DNA from: JBOGED01 sp050743625
Lineage (GTDB): Bacteria; Actinomycetota; Nitriliruptoria; Euzebyales; Egibacteraceae
DNA length: 9,960 nucleotides
NCBI GenBank assembly: GCA_050743625.1
Contig: JBOGED010000386.1
Span: 1 to 9,960, forward strand
Reading direction: 5' to 3'
Positions within the stretch are counted from its first letter, which is position 1. Each line of letters starts with the position of its first letter. Shown here piece after piece: positions 1 to 5,430 of the stretch. The notes under the pieces are model-generated. The model saw only the letters and a program-made list of their open reading frames with translations. It was not told the origin of the DNA and searched no databases. Made by a program: the position numbers and the translations under genes.

Positions 1-4
1 CTGC

Positions 5-66
5 GGGGTCAATGCCGAGACCCGCTTCGCTTCGGGGCGACGCAACGCGACCCAAGGGTTGACCCC
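5..66. repeat. Widely spaced inverted repeat GGGGTCAA / TTGACCCC upstream of the kinase gene
   Basis: GGGGTCAA at 5-12 and its exact reverse complement TTGACCCC at 59-66 are separated by 46 bases. The arms are 8 bp and the intervening sequence is GC-rich. No coding region is convincingly visible in 1-125: two forward frames stay open, but this is common in such GC-rich DNA and neither shows a recognisable protein. The repeat could be part of a terminator of an upstream gene outside the window, or a regulator site. Chance is not excluded. Confidence 0.3.
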
Positions 67-68
67 CG

Positions 69-94
69 CGACCCCCCGTGTGGCCAGGGGGTCG
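69..94. repeat. Hairpin-forming inverted repeat, 8-bp perfect stem
   Basis: CGACCCCC at 69-76 pairs perfectly with GGGGGTCG at 87-94 around a 10-base loop. It lies 17 bases upstream of the -10-like hexamer of the kinase gene. It has no T-run after it on either strand, so it is not a classical intrinsic terminator, although actinobacterial terminators often lack a T tail. An operator role is equally possible. What is seen is the symmetry only. Confidence 0.35.
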
Positions 95-110
95 GGCACT
101 GGGGCATCCC

Positions 111-116
111 TACACT
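111..116 (+). promoter_or_regulatory. -10-like hexamer TACACT implying a leaderless mRNA
   Basis: TACACT fits the actinobacterial -10 pattern TANNNT. It ends 9 bases before the ATG at 126, so a start 7-8 bases downstream would fall at 124-126 and leave 0-2 bases of leader. There is no Shine-Dalgarno sequence before this ATG, as expected for a leaderless message. No convincing -35 element is visible 17 bp upstream. The same arrangement recurs at the next gene. Confidence 0.4.
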
Positions 117-125
117 CGGCGGCAA

Positions 126-2882
126 ATGGCCGGCCTGTCGACGCCGCTGCACTTGGCTGCGAGCCTTCTGACGCTCGCCGCTGCCGTTGGACTGGCGATC
201 GCGGTCGTTTTGGAGCGCCGGTCTGCGAGCCTATGGTCTCGCGGGCTTGTCGCGCTGGGAGCGTGCGCGATCGCGCTGGGCAGCGGGGTGGCAGGGGCGC
301 TCGTTGATAACAGCGCCGATCTGGTCGCGTGGTTACGTGCGGCCGGTCTGACGCTGATCGCGCTCGGCCTGTCGTCCCCGCGACCCCGCCTGGGCGGCGC
401 TATCGCGGCGATGCCGCTGATCTCGTTGCCGCCCGCGTCGCTCCTGGCAGCGCTGTCGGGCGTGCTCGGGGCGGCCAGGGCGGTCACCGCGGGCCGGCGG
501 ACCCTGCTCGTCGGCTTCGCGCTGGTGTGTTGGGGCGCGGCCGGGCTGGTCCAGCCGGTGTCACCGGCTGGCGCCGGCATTCTGGATCTCGTCGGGGCGG
601 TGCTGCTGGGCGGCTGGCTTTGGCAGTCCAGCGGTCGGCGGCTGCTGGCGAAGCTGGTGACCGCCTTTGTCACGGCGCTCCTGGTCGTCGTCGTGCTGCT
701 CGCCTCGGTCGTGTCGAGCATCAGCACCAGCCAGCTGGTCACTGACGAGCTCGCGAGGCTCCGGGAGTTCGGCCGCCAGCTCTCCCTGGAGATCATGACC
801 GACTGGCCGGGTGACGCGATCCGCAGCGCGCGTGCGGTAAGCCCCGCTGGCGCGCGGTTCCTCAAGCTGGACAACGACAGCCAGGTCCAGCTTCAGAGCC
901 TGTACCAGCTTTCGTTCGCGAGCCAGGATTTCTTCGTCACGCTGGACGAGACCGGACAACCGATGAACTCCTACGCCCCCGGCGAAGGCGCGGTGAGCCC
1001 GGCGTTTCTCGGTGCGATTTCTCGGTCAGAGGTCGTAGGGCGGATCTTACGGCAGACGCCTTCCGCCGGAGGGCTTGTCACGATCGGCGGCAAGATCGTG
1101 ACGCTGGGTGGCGTCCGGCTCCTTCCAGAGGACCCCCGGCCCGAGGACGAGCCCCTGGGCGTGCTCGTGACGGGGCGGGTGGTGGACGAACAGTGGGTGA
1201 CCCGGGCGGCCGTCGCCCGCGGTATCGGCCTGATCGTGCGGGTGGGAGACGAGATCTCGAGCGCCTCGCCGGGCGTCCCCGTGGCCAAGCTGGTCCCGTC
1301 CGGTGGGCAGCCGCCGCCGACTGGGGTCGTCGAGATCGACTCACGAACGTTCTACCGGGCTCGCATCGATCTGCTGGACCAGGATTCGGGTGAGGTAGTC
1401 GGGCGGCTGTACGCCGTCGGCACCGCGGACGGCGTCGCGGCGCTGGAGCGTGTCCAGGGGCGCCGCCTGTTCCTTCTTGCGCTGTTCGGGGCGGTATTCG
1501 CGGCTGGCATGGGGTGGATGGTCAGCCGGCGTCTCGTCGCGCCGATCCGGAGCTTGACCGAGGCGGCGGCGGCCGTGCGCGAAGGCGACCTGACCGCGCG
1601 TCCCCGGATCTTGACTCGCGACGAGGTCGGTGACCTGGGGCGGACCTTCAACGAGATGACCATCTCGCTGTCCGCGCAGTCGGCCCAGCTACGGGAGGCG
1701 GCTACCGTCCAGGCGCGGCTACGCGCCCGGCTTGAGGCGCTGACCGCATCCATGAGCGACGCGCTGGTGGCGGTCGACAGCGACGGGAAGATCGTCACGT
1801 TCAACCCCGCGGCCGAGCGGTTGGTCGGGCGCGATGTCGCGGACGTGACGGGGCTGCCGCTCGATCAGGTGTTGCTCGGGCGGGGTCCCGGGGAGGTCGA
1901 GGCCGCGGAGGCGCTCGGCGCTCCCAACGGCCAGGAGATCATCGCGGTCCAAGTGCTCCTCTCCACGCTGGGGGGTCGGTGGACTCCGACGTCGGTCACC
2001 GCCGCGCCCGTCCGTGACTCCAGCGGCAGGGTCCTCGGCCGCGTCTTCGTGCTGCGCGACGTGAGCCGCGAGGCGGAGCTCGAGCGCATGAAGACCGAGT
2101 TCCTCGCGAACGTCAGCCATGAGCTCCGCACGCCGCTCACGCCGATCCGGGGATACGCGGAGGTGTTGGCTCGGCGGGACGTGGGCCGGGAGTCGACGCG
2201 CAAGTTCGCGGAGCAGATCCTCTCCTCGACCAGCCGCCTTGAACGGATCGTCGGGATGATCGTGGACTTCGCCGCGCTGGACAGCGGGCGCCTCGTCCCT
2301 CGGACCGAAGCGGTAGCGGTCGCCGACGTGGTCGACGAGGTATTGCAGACGTGGCGTGCCCGTGACGGCGAGCGTGACTTCCGCCGCCGGGTGCCGGCGA
2401 CCTTGCCTCCCGTGGCGGTCGACCGGGCGATGTTGGTGCGCTGCCTCGACGAGTTGCTCGACAACGCGGTGAAGTTCTCGCCAGGTGGGGATCCGGTCGC
2501 GATCACCGCGGCGCTCGAGCCGACCGAGCCTGGACAGGTGCGCCTGTCCGTCCGCGACCGTGGGGTAGGCATCGAGCCTGAGACCGCCGTCCGTGTCTTC
2601 AGCGACTTCTACCAGGTGGACGCCACCGAGACACGGCACTTCGGTGGGCTCGGGCTGGGACTCGCGCTCGTCCGGCGGATCCTCGACAGCTTGGATGGCG
2701 ATGCGCGCGTGGAGTCGGAGGTCGGCAAGGGCTCGACCTTCCACCTGCTCCTCCCCGTCGCGGCCGTACATGGTCCCCCGGCCGGGGAGGTCCCACCTCC
2801 CTCGGGAAATCACGACCCCGAGCCCCAGCCAGCTCGCGAGCCAGTGGACGAGTTCCACGTCCGATCGCGACGCGGCGCGTGA
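126..2882 (+). CDS. Membrane sensor histidine kinase (7TM - extracytoplasmic domain - TM - HAMP - PAS - HisKA - HATPase_c)
   Basis: A 918-aa sensor kinase. Seven hydrophobic segments lie at about residues 7-28, 38-59, 66-83, 90-117, 126-145, 150-167 and 176-199. An extracytoplasmic region of about 245 residues follows, then a last membrane helix at about 448-469. Next come HAMP (about 467-520), PAS (about 535-645), a HisKA domain with phospho-acceptor His665 in SHELRTPLTP, and an ATPase domain with N-box Asn780, G1 DRGVGI (Asp811) and G2 GGLGLGL (840-846). All catalytic motifs look intact, so it should autophosphorylate and pass phosphate to a response regulator. None is encoded in the window; a partner may lie upstream. 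The 46-residue tail is Pro/Arg-rich. ATG at 126 is preferred over GTG at 78 because the protein then begins at the first membrane helix and a -10-like hexamer lies just upstream. The ligand is unknown. Confidence 0.9.
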   Translation: MAGLSTPLHLAASLLTLAAAVGLAIAVVLERRSASLWSRGLVALGACAIALGSGVAGALVDNSADLVAWLRAAGLTLIALGLSSPRPRLGGAIAAMPLISLPPASLLAALSGVLGAARAVTAGRRTLLVGFALVCWGAAGLVQPVSPAGAGILDLVGAVLLGGWLWQSSGRRLLAKLVTAFVTALLVVVVLLASVVSSISTSQLVTDELARLREFGRQLSLEIMTDWPGDAIRSARAVSPAGARFLKLDNDSQVQLQSLYQLSFASQDFFVTLDETGQPMNSYAPGEGAVSPAFLGAISRSEVVGRILRQTPSAGGLVTIGGKIVTLGGVRLLPEDPRPEDEPLGVLVTGRVVDEQWVTRAAVARGIGLIVRVGDEISSASPGVPVAKLVPSGGQPPPTGVVEIDSRTFYRARIDLLDQDSGEVVGRLYAVGTADGVAALERVQGRRLFLLALFGAVFAAGMGWMVSRRLVAPIRSLTEAAAAVREGDLTARPRILTRDEVGDLGRTFNEMTISLSAQSAQLREAATVQARLRARLEALTASMSDALVAVDSDGKIVTFNPAAERLVGRDVADVTGLPLDQVLLGRGPGEVEAAEALGAPNGQEIIAVQVLLSTLGGRWTPTSVTAAPVRDSSGRVLGRVFVLRDVSREAELERMKTEFLANVSHELRTPLTPIRGYAEVLARRDVGRESTRKFAEQILSSTSRLERIVGMIVDFAALDSGRLVPRTEAVAVADVVDEVLQTWRARDGERDFRRRVPATLPPVAVDRAMLVRCLDELLDNAVKFSPGGDPVAITAALEPTEPGQVRLSVRDRGVGIEPETAVRVFSDFYQVDATETRHFGGLGLGLALVRRILDSLDGDARVESEVGKGSTFHLLLPVAAVHGPPAGEVPPPSGNHDPEPQPAREPVDEFHVRSRRGA

Positions 2883-2923
2883 GAGTGGCCACTGCCCGTT
2901 TTCGCGCATGTCGCCCGGACGCG

Positions 2924-2929
2924 TACGAT
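2924..2929 (+). promoter_or_regulatory. -10-like hexamer TACGAT implying a leaderless mRNA for the FecR-domain gene
   Basis: TACGAT matches TANNNT and is followed by exactly six bases before the ATG at 2936, so a canonical start site would be the A of the start codon. No Shine-Dalgarno-like sequence precedes this ATG. The element sits in the 53-base gap after the kinase stop, so the second gene may have its own promoter as well as read-through from the kinase gene. The -35 region is weak. Confidence 0.45.
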
Positions 2930-2935
2930 GACACC

Positions 2936-4267
2936 ATGACGGACCTTATCGACAGGCTTGTCCCAGGTTCGGACTATTACGACCGTCGCAAATCGGGACA
3001 GGACATCTCCCAGCCACCGCGCCGCAACCGGCGCGAAGCCGCCATCGCGATGCTCGTGACATTGGGACTGGTGGGCGTGCTGGGCGGCGTGGCACTCGCG
3101 GGCGCCGATCGGTGGCGCCAAGCGCCCGCCGCGACGGTGTCGAGCGGGGAAAGCCTCTTGGTCCTGACTGGAGAACGGTGGTCCCGGCTCGTGCCTGGTG
3201 ACGGGGTGCGTGAGGGTGCTCGGGTCCAGACCGGCGGCTCCCAGACGCGACTGCGCCTGGGTGACGGAGAGGTATGGCTTGGCCCCGAGACCGGGGCTCG
3301 CATCTTCTCCGATCGCGTCGAGGTACTCCGTGGTGAGGCGTTGATCGCGAGCCAGGGCCGCCTTGGGGCGCGATGGGCGGACGTTGAGGTGTGGGGGGCG
3401 GGAACGTTCCGTGTCGCTGGCGGTACGCACCCGCACGTCGGGGTCTACCAAGGCGATGCCGAGGTGCGGCGCCCCGGAGAGACCCGCGCGCTGTCCGCCC
3501 TCGAGCAGATGGAGCTGGACGCGCGCCGCCTGCCGGCGGAACCCGATCCTTTGGCGTACCGCACTGAGGATCCTTGGGACGCACGGCTGCTCGGGCAGGC
3601 AATCGTGTTCGATCAGGAGGTCGAGCGCGTCGTACGCTCCATCGACCTCCGTTTCGCGGATACTCCCAGGTCGTCGGAGTACTACCGCGGTTTCAAGGCC
3701 GTCGACTCCTCCGCCCTTGACCAGCTGCGTGGGGCAGGTCGCGACATCGCGAGCGACGGCCGGTTCGGCCCTCCATCCGAGGTGCTGATCACGCTGTTCG
3801 TTGCGCGGGCCACGGCGCAGGTGTGGGAGCGGACCTTGCCCGACACCGTGAGCCAGGTCGTCCAGTGGCGCGCCCAGGGTGCCCGCTGGGGGCTGGTCGC
3901 GCTCCGCTCGAAGGTCACCGTCGCGGACCTGCGGAACGTGGTAGACCTCTCACGGGTTGACCCTATCGTCGACTCACCGCCAAGGCCGCTCGCATCCGAA
4001 GTCGCTGGCGCGGAACGTTCCCTTCCCACACAGGTCGCCGCGTTACCCGCCACCCAGACGGAAGAGCCTGACAGCGTGTCCCTGGAATCTCCGGAGGAGA
4101 CACCTCTGGAGGACCAGGTGGAGACCTCGTCGGAAATCGGCACCGAAGAGACCGCAGCGCTCGACTCTGACCCTGTGCCCCCGCCTGGAGACGAGGGCGA
4201 CCTACGGCTGCAGCGCGATCTCGCCGGGCTTCTCGACCTTCTGGGCGGGGTGCTCACCGGTCGCTGA
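2936..4267 (+). CDS. FecR-domain single-pass membrane protein
   Basis: A 443-aa protein. A basic cytoplasmic segment (residues 1-34) precedes one membrane helix at about 35-56. An extracytoplasmic FecR domain follows at about 70-190, recognisable from VPGDGVREGARVQTG and LRLGDGEVWLGPETGARI, which match the family pattern of a rise in dosage threshold, a Gly-rich turn and a beta repeat. Residues 200-340 form a probable helical domain of unknown family. The rest is a disordered acidic tail rich in Glu, Ser and Pro (about 350-420). Classical FecR proteins regulate an ECF sigma factor through a cytoplasmic N-terminal domain. Here that domain is too short and no sigma gene is nearby, so an anti-sigma role is unlikely. 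Binding cell wall or another surface ligand outside the membrane is a reasonable guess. It starts 53 bases after the kinase gene and is likely co-regulated with it. Confidence 0.75.
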   Translation: MTDLIDRLVPGSDYYDRRKSGQDISQPPRRNRREAAIAMLVTLGLVGVLGGVALAGADRWRQAPAATVSSGESLLVLTGERWSRLVPGDGVREGARVQTGGSQTRLRLGDGEVWLGPETGARIFSDRVEVLRGEALIASQGRLGARWADVEVWGAGTFRVAGGTHPHVGVYQGDAEVRRPGETRALSALEQMELDARRLPAEPDPLAYRTEDPWDARLLGQAIVFDQEVERVVRSIDLRFADTPRSSEYYRGFKAVDSSALDQLRGAGRDIASDGRFGPPSEVLITLFVARATAQVWERTLPDTVSQVVQWRAQGARWGLVALRSKVTVADLRNVVDLSRVDPIVDSPPRPLASEVAGAERSLPTQVAALPATQTEEPDSVSLESPEETPLEDQVETSSEIGTEETAALDSDPVPPPGDEGDLRLQRDLAGLLDLLGGVLTGR

Positions 4268-4280
4268 CCCAGCGCATGAA

Positions 4281-4286
4281 TACACT
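4281..4286 (+). promoter_or_regulatory. Possible -10 hexamer TACACT before the DivIVA-domain gene
   Basis: TACACT is identical to the hexamer before the kinase gene. It sits in the 49-base gap after the FecR-domain gene. A start about 7 bases downstream (near 4293) would leave a leader of about 24 bases containing the first ribosome binding site. No -35 match is seen, so this is a weak call. Confidence 0.25.
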
Positions 4287-4300
4287 CACGCACACATACG

Positions 4301-4346
4301 GACGGGAGGATCCGGGATGCTGAACAGACGGGAGGATCTGGAGATG
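4301..4346 (+). promoter_or_regulatory. Duplicated ribosome binding site and start codon
   Basis: GACGGGAGGATC occurs at 4301-4312 and again at 4327-4338. Each copy contains GGGAGGA, a strong Shine-Dalgarno core, followed by an ATG after 6 bases (4317) and 7 bases (4344). Both ATGs are followed by CT and are in the same frame, 27 bases apart. The similarity extends over about 24 bases with one indel, so it looks like a short tandem duplication of the initiation region. Either or both starts may be used. Confidence 0.7.
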
Positions 4347-5126
4347 CTCACCGCAGACCAGATCAAGGGACGCGAGTTCCTGGTCTCACTGCGCGGCTAC
4401 GACCGCGAGGAGGTTGGAAGCTTCCTCACTGAGGTCGCGAAGCTGGTGGGTGACCTACAGGCTCAGGTGTCCAGCCTCGAGTCACGCCAAGCGGCGTCCC
4501 CACCCGCCGTGATCACGGCAGAGCCAGCGGTCGCGCCGCCGATCACACCTGCGGTCGACACCACCGCCACGTTCTTCGAGGACCTAGGGAAGACGACCCA
4601 GCGCATTCTCGAGGCGGCCCACGAGGCTGGGTCCGAGATCCAGCGCAAGGCTCGCAACGAGGCGGATCACGAGCTTGCCGAGGCCCATGCCCGCGCGGCG
4701 AAGCTCGTCGCCGAGGGGCAGCGCAGGCGGGAGGTCATCGAGGGCGTCGTGCATATGCTCGAGGAGCGCCGCGCCGCGCTCGCGGACGATCTCCGCGGTG
4801 TTCTGCAGGCCGTCGACCAGGTGCTCGCCGACTTCGCCCCACCCGGTCAGCTGTTGCTCCCCGAGGAGTTCGCGACGGCCGCTGCGCTCACCGCTCCCGA
4901 CGTGGCGTGGGTGCCTGACGACGACCCTCCACTTGCCATCGCGGCGGAGGCGGGGCGAGGGGGAAACACGGGCGAGGTGGACTTCCGCGGTCTCAGCCAC
5001 CTGAAGCCGGCTTCGGGCCCGCAAGAGGGCAGTCACGAGACCCGCGACGGCGAGCCCGACATCGACGGGGACTCGCCCATCGCGGCCCCGCTGGCCAAGG
5101 CGTCGCGCGGGGTGGGTCTCCGGTAG
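4317..5126 (+). CDS. DivIVA-domain coiled-coil protein
   Basis: A 269-aa protein, or 260 aa from the alternative ATG at 4344. Residues 11-52 match the DivIVA N-terminal domain (LTADQIKGREF, RGYDREEVGSFL), which in the family targets curved membrane at poles or septa and recruits partners. A Pro/Ala/Thr linker (about 58-82) follows, then a charged helical, probably coiled-coil segment (about 85-170) and an apparently disordered acidic C-terminus. DivIVA proteins usually begin one or two residues before LT, which favours the start at 4344, but the start at 4317 has an equally good ribosome binding site. The domain is short and the linker long compared with the essential Wag31/DivIVA, so this is more likely an accessory paralogue. 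It follows the FecR-domain gene by 49 bases in the same orientation. Its partners are not shown by the sequence. Confidence 0.8.
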   Translation: MLNRREDLEMLTADQIKGREFLVSLRGYDREEVGSFLTEVAKLVGDLQAQVSSLESRQAASPPAVITAEPAVAPPITPAVDTTATFFEDLGKTTQRILEAAHEAGSEIQRKARNEADHELAEAHARAAKLVAEGQRRREVIEGVVHMLEERRAALADDLRGVLQAVDQVLADFAPPGQLLLPEEFATAAALTAPDVAWVPDDDPPLAIAAEAGRGGNTGEVDFRGLSHLKPASGPQEGSHETRDGEPDIDGDSPIAAPLAKASRGVGLR

Positions 5127-5161
5127 GTCGCCGTGCCGCCTTGGCGGGGGTTCCGCTTCCA

Positions 5162-5187
5162 GCTTTTGCGCGCCGACGCGCAAAAGC
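5162..5187. repeat. Palindrome copy 1 (11-bp perfect stem, 4-base loop)
   Basis: GCTTTTGCGCG at 5162-5172 pairs perfectly with CGCGCAAAAGC at 5177-5187 around the loop CCGA. It lies 35 bases after the DivIVA-domain stop, where a terminator would be expected, but no T-run follows. Its core (5165-5185) recurs with one change at 5237-5257, which suggests a specific recognised element and not just any hairpin. Confidence 0.75.
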
Positions 5188-5234
5188 CTGGCCCCAACCA
5201 CGACCGCCTCTGGGATCCAGCCTGACTGACGTGA

Positions 5235-5259
5235 GGTTTGCGCGCTGACGCGCAAAACC
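5235..5259. repeat. Palindrome copy 2 (8-bp stem plus GG/CC beyond a bulge)
   Basis: TTTGCGCG at 5237-5244 pairs with CGCGCAAA at 5249-5256 around the loop CTGA. Beyond a bulged A at 5257, GG at 5235-5236 can pair with CC at 5258-5259. The 21-base core matches copy 1 in the same orientation except for one loop base (C to T), and the copies are 72 bases apart. It sits just upstream of TAGTGT (5264-5269), where a -35 element would be, so an operator is possible. Confidence 0.7.
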
Positions 5260-5263
5260 CCGT

Positions 5264-5337
5264 TAGTGTTACCCGGGTCCTAAGGAACCAGGGGGAACCC
5301 GGCCGGGCGCTGTGCGCGTTCTGGGTTAGCGTATAGG
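5264..5337 (+). promoter_or_regulatory. Candidate promoter region for the UPF0182 gene
   Basis: Two -10-like matches are visible: TAGTGT at 5264-5269, directly after palindrome copy 2, and TAGCGT at 5327-5332, overlapping TATAGG at 5332-5337. Neither has a clear TTGACA-like partner at 16-18 bp. One of them probably drives the downstream gene, since a 304-base gap and two hairpins separate it from the previous operon. The choice between them cannot be made from sequence. Confidence 0.25.
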
Positions 5338-5430
5338 GTCCAGGACGGTCTCCAGGGCACCAACCGCTGCGTCACCGGCCTGGGACGGAAGTACCCGCAG
5401 GGCCAGGGCTGGCGACTCTTCGAGGCTGAC

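Larger units (their letters stand above)
5127..5430. other. Intergenic region of 304 bases with two palindromes and candidate promoters
   Basis: No credible gene lies between the DivIVA-domain gene and the UPF0182 gene. The frame of the UPF0182 gene is open back to 5284 but has no ATG, GTG or TTG upstream of 5431. The gap contains two near-identical palindromes (5165-5185 and 5237-5257), a small GC hairpin at about 5136-5147 (CCGCC/GGCGG), and -10-like sequences TAGTGT (5264-5269) and TAGCGT/TATAGG (5327-5337). The 5' leader of the UPF0182 mRNA would be about 85 to 160 bases if these are used. Confidence 0.6.

Noticed and set aside
78..125. GTG at 78 as an upstream start for the kinase
   Set aside because: It lies in the loop of a hairpin, lacks a ribosome binding site, and would add 16 polar residues in front of the first membrane helix. 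The ATG at 126 fits the promoter geometry and the protein better.
2785..2801. Perfect hairpin GGGAGGT-CCC-ACCTCCC near the 3' end of the kinase gene
   Set aside because: It is within the coding tail, 80 bases before the stop, with no T-run. GC-rich Pro/Gly codons easily create such symmetry, so it is not called as a terminator.
1719..2909. Long open frame (396 codons) on the minus strand opposite the kinase gene
   Set aside because: The kinase frame covers the same DNA with all catalytic motifs intact. The antisense product is a low-complexity, Arg/Asp/Gly/His-rich sequence as expected from GC-rich shadow frames.
2936..4267. FecR-domain protein as an anti-sigma factor
   Set aside because: The cytoplasmic segment is only about 34 residues, without an anti-sigma domain, and no sigma factor gene is in the window.
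5284..5430. In-frame extension upstream of the UPF0182 ATG
   Set aside because: The frame is open but contains no ATG, GTG or TTG, and the translated sequence has no resemblance to the family N-terminus.
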